Origin: Niastella koreensis GR20-10
GTDB lineage: Bacteria > Bacteroidota > Bacteroidia > Chitinophagales > Chitinophagaceae
Assembly: GCF_000246855.1 (NCBI RefSeq)
Contig: NC_016609.1
Coordinates: 4,340,001-4,404,000, forward strand
Direction of reading: 5' to 3'
Length of the DNA: 64,000 nucleotides
The translations under genes and the position numbers were made by a program. Positions 25,987 through 35,331 of the stretch are shown piece after piece (the stretch's first letter is position 1; every line of letters begins with the position of its first letter). The notes below the pieces were generated by a model. That model was not told the origin of the DNA. It made no database searches and was given only the letters and a program-made list of their open reading frames with translations.

Positions 25987-27765
25987 TTACTTTTTTAAAT
26001 AAGGTTGAATGGCTACGGCAAGTTTATCGTACCCAACAGCATTCGGATGCAATCCATCCCCAAATAATGATTCCTCAATTTTATGTTGCCTGTTCAACAG
26101 GGCCAAACCGGGATTTACATACTGTACATGTAACCGGCGGGCCAATGCGGCTATGCGGATGTTAAGTATCACAATACGTTTTTCCATAGCTCTGCGTGGC
26201 AATATGCCCGATAATACAATGGCGGCTTTAGGTTGACGGACCTTTATTGCGGTAATCAACTGCCGCAATCCTTCAGCAATTTCCACGTCTGAATTAATGG
26301 TTAAATTATTCGTGCCTGCCATTACCCAGATCTGAGCCGCGTTAAACCCATCCAGCTCATCGTGATATACGCGCCACAATATATTTTCAATGCGGTCCCA
26401 GCCAAACGCACCATTTCTTACGCCTGCCGGTTCCAGGTATTTATTCCACGAACCAGCACCACGGGTTAAGGGTGCTGAAGGTTGTCCACCCCAGTAATGA
26501 ATAATAGAATTGCCAAAGAAGATAATGCGGGGAGCATTGGTTTTATTTAAGACAATGATCTCGCTGTGCCTGGAGCGCCAGTTGTAATAGCCATCGCGGC
26601 TTTGCACAACCGGAATAGTAGTAGACAGCAGCCCGGCCGGTTCATTCAAAATATGGCGAATTATTTTTTCATAGGCCCGTGCATATTCCATCATACCCAC
26701 ATCATTTGGATGCACGCCATCTACCGTACTATATATTGATAAACCAATCTCTTTATTCGACAACAAATAAATACCCGAAATGCCGTCCCCCTTCATTTTA
26801 TCAAAACTGCGACGCAGTACTACGCTTGCATTCTCATAATCATGTTGTGCTGCGGTATCAATTATACCTGTTTGGGCGCCAACACTGTGTTCAACCAGCA
26901 AAACCGGCACGGCTGGTCTTTTTTCTTTTAATGCTTTTACCGCTGCAATAATCCTGTTTTCCAGCTCCTGCGCTGAAATACCGCTAAAGGCAGTAAGGTT
27001 GGGAAGACAATCCAGTACATATAAGCGGGCATCAATTTCATTCATCAATGCAATAACCGGTTGCTCTAACCGGCCTGATCCTGAAAAGCCTAAATTGATT
27101 AGTGGCCGGTCTAATTGCTGTTGTAGTAAAGCCGTCCAGGCCATGCCTGGCCGCGATGCACAAGCCCCCTGTGCAATGGAAGTACCATATACCACAATTG
27201 GCTTTTCGGGTGACAGAGGCATAAAATTAAATGAATGGTTATTGGGCACACCAATTGAAAGCCAGCTCACGGTATTATATAATGGCAGGTACAACCTGTA
27301 TTCATAATCCCGGCCCGGAAATTCGCTGCTCACCACCAGGTTGGAGAAACGATATTCAATGGTATCGCCAAACGAACGGCTTGATGGCGCCCACTTCCAT
27401 TGTCCATTGGGATCAATAGCATATAAGTCAACGCCACTTACACCGGTTGCGGGCATATGCGTCATTTCCAGGGCGCCTTTTACAACATACCGGACTACCA
27501 GGTTGGCAGCATTTGTTTTGAACTTTATATATAACCCGGCACTGCTGTGTGAGAGATTCCACACATTTGGATTAAGCGTTTTTTCTGCCCGTATAGGAAA
27601 ACGGTCGTACCGCGAGGCCACTTCCGCCGGCCAGGCTTGTCCTTCCACAACCGGGAAATTGCTGGCAGCCGGGTTTTGCCAGGTGTAGGGTTGCGCTATC
27701 TGAGCAAATGAAACCAGGCACCTGAAAAACAACACTGGAAAAATAATGTATAGTTTATAACACAT
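25987..27765 (-). CDS. Exported double SGNH hydrolase (probable carbohydrate esterase)
   Basis: A 592-residue exported protein (signal IIFPVLFFRCLVSFAQ) with two SGNH/GDSL hydrolase domains. Residues 25-180 are the GxDLY-type N-terminal domain (GVDLY at 111-115). SGNH domain 1 (about 190-370) has the nucleophile motif VVYGTSIAQG (Ser196) and DGVHPND (Asp349/His352). Domain 2 (about 400-590) has IIFFGNSIIHYWGG (Ser420), the MAGTNN block and DGLHPNAVGY (Asp570/His573). Both triads look intact. Such enzymes often remove acetyl groups from sugars. The start codon directly follows the stop of the GH20-like gene with no gap, indicating tight coupling. Confidence 0.88.
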   Translation of the reverse strand: MCYKLYIIFPVLFFRCLVSFAQIAQPYTWQNPAASNFPVVEGQAWPAEVASRYDRFPIRAEKTLNPNVWNLSHSSAGLYIKFKTNAANLVVRYVVKGALEMTHMPATGVSGVDLYAIDPNGQWKWAPSSRSFGDTIEYRFSNLVVSSEFPGRDYEYRLYLPLYNTVSWLSIGVPNNHSFNFMPLSPEKPIVVYGTSIAQGACASRPGMAWTALLQQQLDRPLINLGFSGSGRLEQPVIALMNEIDARLYVLDCLPNLTAFSGISAQELENRIIAAVKALKEKRPAVPVLLVEHSVGAQTGIIDTAAQHDYENASVVLRRSFDKMKGDGISGIYLLSNKEIGLSIYSTVDGVHPNDVGMMEYARAYEKIIRHILNEPAGLLSTTIPVVQSRDGYYNWRSRHSEIIVLNKTNAPRIIFFGNSIIHYWGGQPSAPLTRGAGSWNKYLEPAGVRNGAFGWDRIENILWRVYHDELDGFNAAQIWVMAGTNNLTINSDVEIAEGLRQLITAIKVRQPKAAIVLSGILPRRAMEKRIVILNIRIAALARRLHVQYVNPGLALLNRQHKIEESLFGDGLHPNAVGYDKLAVAIQPYLKK

Positions 27766-28908
27766 TTAATTCATAACCTCCTCTTTTCGTATCTGTGCAA
27801 ATACTGCTTTAAAGGTTTCTGCTGAAGGCAATTTTTTTCCATTACGGCCATAATAGGCGTCAATAAATTCTTTCGAATCTTCCCACATGGTAACAAATAC
27901 GCCCTGCATTCTTTCGGCAAGGGTAACAGCCCAGGGTGCGCGGGTGCCATCTTTACGCGCCAAACGAACCTGCGCTAACTGCGCCAGCGCAACTTCGGAA
28001 TTAGAACACGAACTGGGCAACACATTGAATCCTTTTATCGCAAAGTAGCCGGGTGTGGGCGGTGCACTTTCGTACTTCCAGTCGCAGATCATGATGTCAG
28101 TAGGTATCAGATCAATAGCGCGGAAAGTAGCGTTCATACTAGCCTGCCAGCCCAGGAGGTTGGTGGTTTTTCCATCAATCAACCGGTCGCTCCACATCCA
28201 CATCTGGCATTTCTTTTCTTTTAAATGATCGTGCAGCTTTGTGGCATATTCTGCAAACAGGGCAGCTTTATCGCGACCGCCGCAACGCGGACATTTTTCA
28301 TAACCCAAAATCCATACTTCATCCAACCCTACATGAAATGCATCGGCGCCGCATACATCGATCAGTTCATCCATCAGGGGAAAAATAGTTTTCAGCAGAT
28401 CGGGATGCGAAGGACAAAGGCTTTTACAATAAAAATCGAAAGGGCCTGCGTCTTTCCAGGGAACGGGTGGATTATAATCGGGCGATTCATCAAACTGCGG
28501 ATATTTTGCCAGCAGGGGATCTATGTGGTCGCGGTCCGACTGATGCCCCAGTAAATTCATTTTAGGTATGAACCGGATCTTTGCTTCTTTACAGGTCTGT
28601 ACAATTTGTTTCAATTGTTGTTCCGAAATAGCTCTTTCACCGGCCAGTTCAGGATGCGATTTAAACTTATAATTATAACGTATCCGCAATACCAGCGTAT
28701 TCACCCCTTCTTTGGGCAATACTTCTTTTATAAAACGGCAGAACTCCGGCACATCTTCAGGATGGGGTACAGTTAACAACATTGCTTTAACCGGTAACTT
28801 ATTCCATTCAAATTGTTCACTTGTTTGCGCCGATGCAAAATTGATAGCCGCTATCATTGAATAGAATAATAGCAGCGCTGAAAAAAAACAGGTTCTCGGA
28901 TATTTCAT
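27766..28908 (-). CDS. GH20-like beta-N-acetylhexosaminidase
   Basis: A 380-residue exported TIM-barrel protein (signal CFFSALLLFYSMIAAINFASA, cleavage near 28). The hallmark GH20 acid/neighbouring pair is present in FHVGLDEVW (Asp196, Glu197), with IRFIPKMNLLGHQ upstream and CPRCGGRDK and WMWSDRLID downstream. Length is short, as for single-domain GH20-like enzymes without the usual N-terminal GH20b domain. It probably removes terminal beta-linked GlcNAc or GalNAc. The call is family-level; substrate specificity is inferred from the neighbours. Confidence 0.82.
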   Translation of the reverse strand: MKYPRTCFFSALLLFYSMIAAINFASAQTSEQFEWNKLPVKAMLLTVPHPEDVPEFCRFIKEVLPKEGVNTLVLRIRYNYKFKSHPELAGERAISEQQLKQIVQTCKEAKIRFIPKMNLLGHQSDRDHIDPLLAKYPQFDESPDYNPPVPWKDAGPFDFYCKSLCPSHPDLLKTIFPLMDELIDVCGADAFHVGLDEVWILGYEKCPRCGGRDKAALFAEYATKLHDHLKEKKCQMWMWSDRLIDGKTTNLLGWQASMNATFRAIDLIPTDIMICDWKYESAPPTPGYFAIKGFNVLPSSCSNSEVALAQLAQVRLARKDGTRAPWAVTLAERMQGVFVTMWEDSKEFIDAYYGRNGKKLPSAETFKAVFAQIRKEEVMN

Positions 28909-28962
28909 TGCATTGTGTATTATGTATTGCTTGTTGCCTTTATACCTTGTTGCCTTTTTTTC

Positions 28963-30411
28963 TTACTGCTTCACTATCTCCGTGTCGCCACCGCCTCTCA
29001 GGGTAAGATCAACTGGTTTATTCGTTTTCCATGAGCCGCCGGTGAAATCAGGCATATCGATAGAATTGGAACGATGCGCCACCGACCATACACTGAGCGG
29101 AGTGACCGCACACCAGCTAGCCAGATCATATACATCCATATCTAACGGCAACCCGTTTCGCAAACAATCGATCATACGCCAGTCCATAATAAAGTCCATA
29201 CCGCCGTGACCGCCGATCTTTTTGGCCGCCTGCTCCACATGGCGGATCAGCTCGGGCGTGTATTGTTCTTCGAGTTGTTTCATTTTTGCATCGGAAACCG
29301 GCTCGTGTCCCAATGATATCCTGGCGGGTTCGGGGAACTTCTGCACAAACCCTTTGGTGCCGCTTATTGCATGAATACGGCTGTAAGGGCGGGGCGACGA
29401 TATATCGTGCTGCACCATGATGGTTTTTCCTTTATTGGTTTTAATAACGGATGTATTCATATTACCCCGGTACTGTTTGCCGGTGTACCGTTTATAATAG
29501 GGATCACCAGCCGCCAGTTTTTCAGCAAGCGCCTCCATCATAAAATCGTTCGACGACATAGAGGTCAGGTACTCCATTTTATCGCCCCGGTTAATGTTCA
29601 TGGCCTGCGCTACGGGTCCTAACCCATGGGTGGGATACAGGTTGCCGCTCTTCTGGTTCTCTTTCCAGCGCCACGCGCCCTCGCCGGCATAATCACCGGC
29701 ATTTTTCGGCGGTGCGCCAAACAAGCCATCCAGCAATGCATGTATATACGCGCCTTCACCATGTACCAGTTCTCCGAACACACCCTTTTGCGCCATACTG
29801 ATGGTAAGGGTCTCAAAAAAATCATAGCAGCAATTTTCGAGTTGCATGCAATGTTTTTTGGTACGCTCCGATGTTTCAACCAGTTGCCAGCATTCTTCCA
29901 GTGTGCGGGCGCCGGGCACCTCAACCGCCACATGCTTTCCATGTTCCATGGCATACATCGCTATGGGCACATGCCATTCCCAGGGCGTAGCTATATACAC
30001 CAGGTCGATATCATCCTGCTCACACAATTTCTTCCAGGCATAGTCATCGCCATAATACTCTTTAGCAGCAGGCCAGCCTGCCTGTTTCAATGTTTGCTGG
30101 TTGCTTTTAACCGCCGCTTCACGCACATCGCACAAGGCTTTTATTTCAACATTCTTAATATTGGTCATGCGGTTCACCGCCCAACTTCCTCTGCCGCCAA
30201 TGCCAACATATCCAATGCGCACTACCGGTATCTTAGGTGCCGCATAGCCGCACATATTGAATACCTGTTTCCTGTTCTTTGATTTATTGGCTGAGTCTAT
30301 TACGGCATTATGCAATGCATTCTCAGAAGCATATCCGCTTAGTGCGGGTAATAATAAGCCACCGGCAGCGGCTGTTGTATTTTTTAAAAAATTCCTACGA
30401 CTGAAACTCAT
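28963..30411 (-). CDS. GH109-like alpha-N-acetylgalactosaminidase (Gfo/Idh/MocA fold)
   Basis: A 482-residue protein with a Tat-like twin-arginine signal (MSFSRRNFLKNTTAAAGG). It has the NAD-binding motif GYVGIGGRG (residues 67-75) followed by the Gfo/Idh/MocA layout. The segment EVPGARTLEECWQLVETSE and HCMQLENCCYDFFE closely follow what I know of GH109 enzymes such as the Elizabethkingia blood-group A enzyme, which use NAD in an elimination-addition mechanism. Mature GalNAc-releasing activity is inferred. It sits among fucosidase and hexosaminidase genes, in keeping with attack on blood-group-A-like or mucin chains. Confidence 0.82.
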   Translation of the reverse strand: MSFSRRNFLKNTTAAAGGLLLPALSGYASENALHNAVIDSANKSKNRKQVFNMCGYAAPKIPVVRIGYVGIGGRGSWAVNRMTNIKNVEIKALCDVREAAVKSNQQTLKQAGWPAAKEYYGDDYAWKKLCEQDDIDLVYIATPWEWHVPIAMYAMEHGKHVAVEVPGARTLEECWQLVETSERTKKHCMQLENCCYDFFETLTISMAQKGVFGELVHGEGAYIHALLDGLFGAPPKNAGDYAGEGAWRWKENQKSGNLYPTHGLGPVAQAMNINRGDKMEYLTSMSSNDFMMEALAEKLAAGDPYYKRYTGKQYRGNMNTSVIKTNKGKTIMVQHDISSPRPYSRIHAISGTKGFVQKFPEPARISLGHEPVSDAKMKQLEEQYTPELIRHVEQAAKKIGGHGGMDFIMDWRMIDCLRNGLPLDMDVYDLASWCAVTPLSVWSVAHRSNSIDMPDFTGGSWKTNKPVDLTLRGGGDTEIVKQ

Positions 30412-30421
30412 ATATTTTGTT

Positions 30422-31984
30422 TTATTGTTGGGCGCCCTTACTTATTTTGTTGTTTACTATTCGTTCATTTCCATCTATATCGGTGCTGCCATTTATAGTT
30501 GCAGCTATCACCACACCGGTATTTTTAGCGGGTGATGCAGCCTGAATATGCAAATCGGGCGTGGAAGTGCTTACCAGTAAAGGATCGGTACCATTGGCTG
30601 TACCGGCATCGCCGCCGCAGGCTGTTTTCCAGACCGCGAAATCAGTGCATTCCGTGCCATTCCATATCCACTTAGCCGTACCGGTGGTATAATACAGGTT
30701 ATTATCAATGATATTATTGCTGCCGGTAGCGGTGTATTTATGAACAAATACGTCCGTGGGCCTTGCATAAACGATATTATTTTTCACTACATTACTATCG
30801 CAGTTTTCGGTAAGGCGTATCTCGCCTTCTATTTCGCCAAATGCGCCTGTTACCCGGTCGTTCTGATATAAGGTATTGTTTACTACGTAACAGTTCTTAG
30901 TGCCCCCCTTTGTATAGTTTAAATAATCGCCCATGTAAATACCGGTACGCCAGCAGTTGTATACAAAATTATTTCTTACAGTGCAGGTTCTGGTGGCATA
31001 AACATTACTTTCACTTACCAAACCAATACCCCTGTCGCTGTTATATACTTTATTTCTTTCAATGACGGTACCTGCGCCACCGCAAACATAAATGGCAATG
31101 GCGCCATAGTTGTTGGCCCCCCAGACATTTACGCTATTCGCCATGGAGATATTATTCAATACATTATCGCTTACTATGCCATTACGCGCATAATTGGTTG
31201 CTACATTGCCGGTTGGATTCAATCCATCGCCGCCCGCAATAATGATCCCGATGTTCTCCGTATTATAAAGTGTATTTTGACTAACCGTAAAGCCGTCGAT
31301 ATTTCCTGCCAGGGTAATATTTTCACTGGTACCAGTTTGTGTGTCATGAACCGTGCAACCGGTAATAACCAGGTTGCTGATGGCTGCAGTTCCATTACCA
31401 ATAGCCAGTATGGCGTGGCCGCTTCGCCCGTTGTTTAGACTGGCGCTGTTTTTTATATTATAGATATTACAATTTTTAATAGTAATATCTTTCGAATTAC
31501 CATTGATGGTTATGCCTTCCGGGTCGGTATTAACAGTTGAAGAATACAGGTTGCAGATATCAACTCCTTCCAGTGTAATATAGCGAACGCCACTAAATGT
31601 TACAAGTGCCGTCCAGCCGCTTACCGTAATAGCACTGCCATCAATAACCGGTTTTTCACCCGGATAGGCTTTAACCGTAATTATTCTATCCGCGGTACCC
31701 GATTTAGGAAAGTTTATTTTATCATAATAAGTACCACCTCTCACTAATATAGTATCACCGGCAACCGCTTTATTTAAGGCTGCGGTTATTGTTTTTAATG
31801 GCGCGCTTACTATTCCGGTATTGGCATCGCTGCCATTGGGTGAAACATAATAAATTTTAGCTGTTACTGCGGTTTCGGAGGATGTTAAACTGCTTTTTTT
31901 ACTGCAACCGAAAGCAATCCATACCAACAAAAAAGCCATTCTGCATAGGACATTGCCCAATGCCTGTATAAAGATTGTCAACAT
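30422..31984 (-). CDS. Right-handed beta-helix surface lipoprotein
   Basis: A 520-residue exported protein (ATG 31984; ATG 31939 would give a shorter leader) with a probable lipoprotein signal ending FGCSKK. Residues about 45-110 carry the DUF1565-type opening (IYYVSPNGSDANTG, then SAPLKTITAALNKA). The rest is made of repeated parallel beta-helix rungs rich in Asn (ITIKNCNIYNIKNSA, NYGAIAIYVCGGAG, VVKNNIVYARP). Proteins of this fold are often polysaccharide lyases or epimerases, or glycan-binding. No catalytic residues can be set with confidence. It lies 10 bp downstream of the GH109-like gene start side and is followed by it. Confidence 0.8.
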   Translation of the reverse strand: MLTIFIQALGNVLCRMAFLLVWIAFGCSKKSSLTSSETAVTAKIYYVSPNGSDANTGIVSAPLKTITAALNKAVAGDTILVRGGTYYDKINFPKSGTADRIITVKAYPGEKPVIDGSAITVSGWTALVTFSGVRYITLEGVDICNLYSSTVNTDPEGITINGNSKDITIKNCNIYNIKNSASLNNGRSGHAILAIGNGTAAISNLVITGCTVHDTQTGTSENITLAGNIDGFTVSQNTLYNTENIGIIIAGGDGLNPTGNVATNYARNGIVSDNVLNNISMANSVNVWGANNYGAIAIYVCGGAGTVIERNKVYNSDRGIGLVSESNVYATRTCTVRNNFVYNCWRTGIYMGDYLNYTKGGTKNCYVVNNTLYQNDRVTGAFGEIEGEIRLTENCDSNVVKNNIVYARPTDVFVHKYTATGSNNIIDNNLYYTTGTAKWIWNGTECTDFAVWKTACGGDAGTANGTDPLLVSTSTPDLHIQAASPAKNTGVVIAATINGSTDIDGNERIVNNKISKGAQQ

Positions 31985-32029
31985 ACGAGGTTGAATACAT
32001 TAATTTAAAAAAAAGGAAATCGTTAAAAA

Positions 32030-32063
32030 GAAGAAGGCAGCGCACATTCATACAGGGCTGCCT
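32030..32063 (-). terminator. Intrinsic terminator within the polysaccharide locus
   Basis: On the minus strand AGGCAGC and GCTGCCT (plus-strand arms 32035-32041 and 32057-32063) form a stem followed by a CTTTTT run. It lies just beyond the stop of the IPT/NHL gene, so it may separate the SusCD binding module from the enzyme genes or reduce read-through to them. Confidence 0.6.
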
Positions 32064-32075
32064 CCTTTATAGCTG

Positions 32076-33395
32076 TTATTCAGAAATAATTTTTCTGATG
32101 CGGTTATTGTTTTTATCCAGCACATACAACGTTCCGTTTTTATCAACGGCTATGCCGGTGGGCGCACTGAATGCAGCCGCTTCTCCTACCGCATCCGCAT
32201 AACCGGCGCTACCGCTTCCGGCAAATGTGCTTACGTTGAAGGAAGCTGCTTCAATATAACGAATGGCCTGATCGCTATTGCCGGTGTTGCCATCGTAGGT
32301 ACCATTACCGGCCACATACAGATTGCCAGCAGTATCTATTGCCAGTCCCCAGGGATGATCGAATTTGGCCACCGCAGCGGCGCCATTTACATACCCGGGA
32401 ACACCCGTTTGCCCTGCAATGGTGCTGCCGGCCCAGGCACCGGCCGTATATTTTTTAATTACATGATCGCCATTCAACACCACAAATAAATTACCGCTCT
32501 TATCAAACCTGATCCCCGCCGGATAGTTCAGCCCCGAAACGATAGCAGAGCCGGTAGTCCATTGTGCGGTGACCGGGTAAATATTTCCCGGCGAGCTGTT
32601 ACTGCCATAATATACAATGCCTGTTGTTTTATCTACCGATACGCTCCAGGGCGACTGGCTTCCCCAGGCCCAGGTTGTAGCTGTTCCATCGGGTGCTATT
32701 TTGCGAATGTCCCAGTTTGCGGGATCAACACACCATATATTTCCCTGGGCATCGAAGGCCACATCATAAGGCAGACTGAATTTTGCCGCTGTTCCCTTGC
32801 CATCTGCATATCCCGCGCCTGACGGGCTTCCACAAAAGGTTGTTACATTGGCATTGCTGTCGATCTTCCGAATACAATGATTGCCCGGATCAGCCACATA
32901 CAGGTTCAAATTATCGTCAACTATTATGCCCATGCTCCGGTACCACGATTGGCCGCCGAAGTCAAACATGGCATCGGTGCCCATGCCATTTGCAAACCCG
33001 GCTTTTCCACTGCCGGCAAAAGTGCTTACCGTTCTGGTATATACGTAATTAAAAATACCCGTGCTTACCGCGCTGTCGGCCCCGATCTTTACTACAAAAT
33101 GGCCTGAACCGGCTTTCTTAGGCACAACAGCCATTATTTGCGACCCGTTCACACCTACTACTTTCAACGGTTTGCCATTCAGCGTAACTGTGATCTGGTT
33201 AGTATCGTTTATGTAATTGGAACCGGAGAACAACACTTCGGTGCCACCGCCACCCTGTACAGGTAAAAAGGTATTTACGACAATGGGCGTGCCGGCATCG
33301 TGCCCGGTGCCGCTGCTGTCTTTTTTACAACCCGCCAGGCAGGCTATCATACAAAGACAACCGAATAATATATATTGGTTTATATTTTTAGTCAT
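32076..33395 (-). CDS. IPT/TIG and NHL-repeat surface lipoprotein
   Basis: A 439-residue lipoprotein. ATG 33395 is preferred (MTKNINQYILFGCLCMIACLAGCKKD, lipobox LAGC). Residues about 35-115 form an IPT/TIG beta-sandwich (LPVQGGGGTEVLFSGSNYIN); the remainder is an NHL-type beta-propeller with repeated FAGSG-G-A/G-DG and LYVAD-NHCIRKI-type blades. Such proteins occur directly downstream of SusD in Chitinophagaceae loci and are thought to bind glycan at the surface (SusE-like place). No catalytic residues are seen. Confidence 0.85.
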   Translation of the reverse strand: MTKNINQYILFGCLCMIACLAGCKKDSSGTGHDAGTPIVVNTFLPVQGGGGTEVLFSGSNYINDTNQITVTLNGKPLKVVGVNGSQIMAVVPKKAGSGHFVVKIGADSAVSTGIFNYVYTRTVSTFAGSGKAGFANGMGTDAMFDFGGQSWYRSMGIIVDDNLNLYVADPGNHCIRKIDSNANVTTFCGSPSGAGYADGKGTAAKFSLPYDVAFDAQGNIWCVDPANWDIRKIAPDGTATTWAWGSQSPWSVSVDKTTGIVYYGSNSSPGNIYPVTAQWTTGSAIVSGLNYPAGIRFDKSGNLFVVLNGDHVIKKYTAGAWAGSTIAGQTGVPGYVNGAAAVAKFDHPWGLAIDTAGNLYVAGNGTYDGNTGNSDQAIRYIEAASFNVSTFAGSGSAGYADAVGEAAAFSAPTGIAVDKNGTLYVLDKNNNRIRKIISE

Positions 33396-33476
33396 AGCGT
33401 TTACTGTAATTACATGAATAAAATGCTTGCTTAACATCCCTGCCTGTCAACCGGCAGGCAGGGCTTCACTCATTAC

Positions 33477-35309
33477 TTACCAGCCCGGATTCTGAACCAA
33501 TGCCCGGTCTCTTTCCACGTCGCTTTGCACAATGGGGAACAGGTACATCCGGTCGTCCCAATATCTTTTTTGGAATAAGGTTCGCTGATAAAAACCGGTA
33601 AATGAAAAGCCCAGACCGGCATCATCGGCATTCACATTCATACCATAAATCGTTTGGTTTTCGGTCTTACCTAATAACAACCTTCTTACCAGCGTATAAT
33701 ACCGGTCGCCTTCAAAACACAATTCCACTTCGCGTTCACGCAAAATATGCTTACGCATCTCCTCTTTATTTCCTATTGCTGATGGATATACCGTTTCAAT
33801 ACCGGGAAGCCCCGCGCGGGCACGAACCAGGTTCAGATAATTTACAATATCTGCCTGGGAAGGATCGTATTCATTCAGCGCTTCTGCATAATTCAGCAAT
33901 ATTTCAGCATACCTGATCAAAATGTAGGGCCGGTAAGTACTTACATCATTACGAATATTATCAGAGGGATTAATTCTTTTCAACACATCGTACCCGGTGA
34001 TATTATTGGTGCCTGCGGATTTTTGTCCCGATTTACCATTGTAATACAATTCCACCCGGCCATTACCGTCTTTATTGGCATCGGATGAATAATAATTCTT
34101 ATCATCAACCGTGGGGGCCGGTAATACGGGGCGGCCGTTGTATTGGATATAGGCATAAAAGCGGGGTTCGCGGTTGGCATACATGTTCCAGTCGCCTTTT
34201 TTATGCCCCCAGCTATTTGAACCATTAGCAGCTGCAAACCCGGTTTCAACATAACCCGAGGCCGGATCATCGATCGTTCTTCCGTTGCTCATGCTAAATG
34301 CATCCACTACATTCTGCGTGGCGTTGTACATGTTATAACCGCCCGGGCCTGGAGAAGAACATTTCGTCCAGCCCCAGTACAACCAGTTATTAATGGAAAG
34401 GACAATTTCATTGTTCCAGTTGGTGAGGAAAACATTACGGCACGACAGGTAAGGATCAAATGTATTGCCGCCATCATCGAGGTTGGTGTATAATTTATAA
34501 GCATTCAGGTCGATGGTTGCTTTGGCTGCATCGGCGGCGGCTTTCCATTTAGAAGCATCGTATTGAGCAGGCGCCAGGGGGGTACCATCCTGGTTCTTCA
34601 ATGCTGCAAACCGGGCATTACCATTCCATAACGGACTGGCAGCCAACAAAGCCACCTGGGCTTTTACCGCCAGGCAGGCGCCTTTGGTTGGCCGGCCATA
34701 ATTGGCGGAGGAGCCCCAGGTAACCGGCAAGGCCTGCGCCGCAGTGTTCATAAGCTCATTGATATAAGCCACGCAGGTATCAAAAGGCGCTCTTGCATAT
34801 TGATTATAATCTTCGCTTTGGCTTAACACACCGGTGACCTTAACAAAGGGGCCGTATTGTTTTAATAATTGCCAGTAGAACCACCCTCTCAAAAAAGCAT
34901 TCTCGGCTTTATATTGCGCTTTCAGGTTGTCACTTAACTCAACTGCAGGCACCTTATCTATATTGCTTTCAAATACAAAGGTTTGCCTGATGCCAACATA
35001 ATAGGTTCCCCAATTATAAAAATAACCGCTGGCAGCACTCCAGTTGCCGGCTACCATTTGCCGCACGCCCACGCCACCAATGCATACGCTCGATTCATCG
35101 CTGGCGCCCATGGAGGCATAGTCGCCCCCATCGGAAGTGTGCATATATCCATAAATGTTGTACAGGTACGATTCGGCATTTGCCCTGGTTTGCCATATCA
35201 TATCTTCAGTTAACAGGTTATCCGGCTTTTTATCCAGGTAATAGCAGGATACCATTACAACAGGCATTAACAAAAACAGCATGCCTTTTATATATTTATT
35301 GTTAGTCAT
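33477..35309 (-). CDS. susD: SusD/RagB-family glycan-binding lipoprotein
   Basis: A 610-residue SusD-like protein with a lipoprotein signal (FLLMPVVMVSCYY, Cys22). The RagB/SusD region spans most of the protein, with the N-terminal helical TPR-like part (AYLYNIYGYMHT-like, GWFYWQLLKQYGPFV) and the C-terminal IRYAEILLNYAEALNEY and REREVELCFEGDRYYTLVRR signatures. It would bind glycan outside the outer membrane and form a lid on the SusC barrel encoded just upstream (22-bp gap). Confidence 0.96.
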   Translation of the reverse strand: MTNNKYIKGMLFLLMPVVMVSCYYLDKKPDNLLTEDMIWQTRANAESYLYNIYGYMHTSDGGDYASMGASDESSVCIGGVGVRQMVAGNWSAASGYFYNWGTYYVGIRQTFVFESNIDKVPAVELSDNLKAQYKAENAFLRGWFYWQLLKQYGPFVKVTGVLSQSEDYNQYARAPFDTCVAYINELMNTAAQALPVTWGSSANYGRPTKGACLAVKAQVALLAASPLWNGNARFAALKNQDGTPLAPAQYDASKWKAAADAAKATIDLNAYKLYTNLDDGGNTFDPYLSCRNVFLTNWNNEIVLSINNWLYWGWTKCSSPGPGGYNMYNATQNVVDAFSMSNGRTIDDPASGYVETGFAAANGSNSWGHKKGDWNMYANREPRFYAYIQYNGRPVLPAPTVDDKNYYSSDANKDGNGRVELYYNGKSGQKSAGTNNITGYDVLKRINPSDNIRNDVSTYRPYILIRYAEILLNYAEALNEYDPSQADIVNYLNLVRARAGLPGIETVYPSAIGNKEEMRKHILREREVELCFEGDRYYTLVRRLLLGKTENQTIYGMNVNADDAGLGFSFTGFYQRTLFQKRYWDDRMYLFPIVQSDVERDRALVQNPGW

Positions 35310-35331
35310 ATGAATGTCCGTTTAATGGCAT

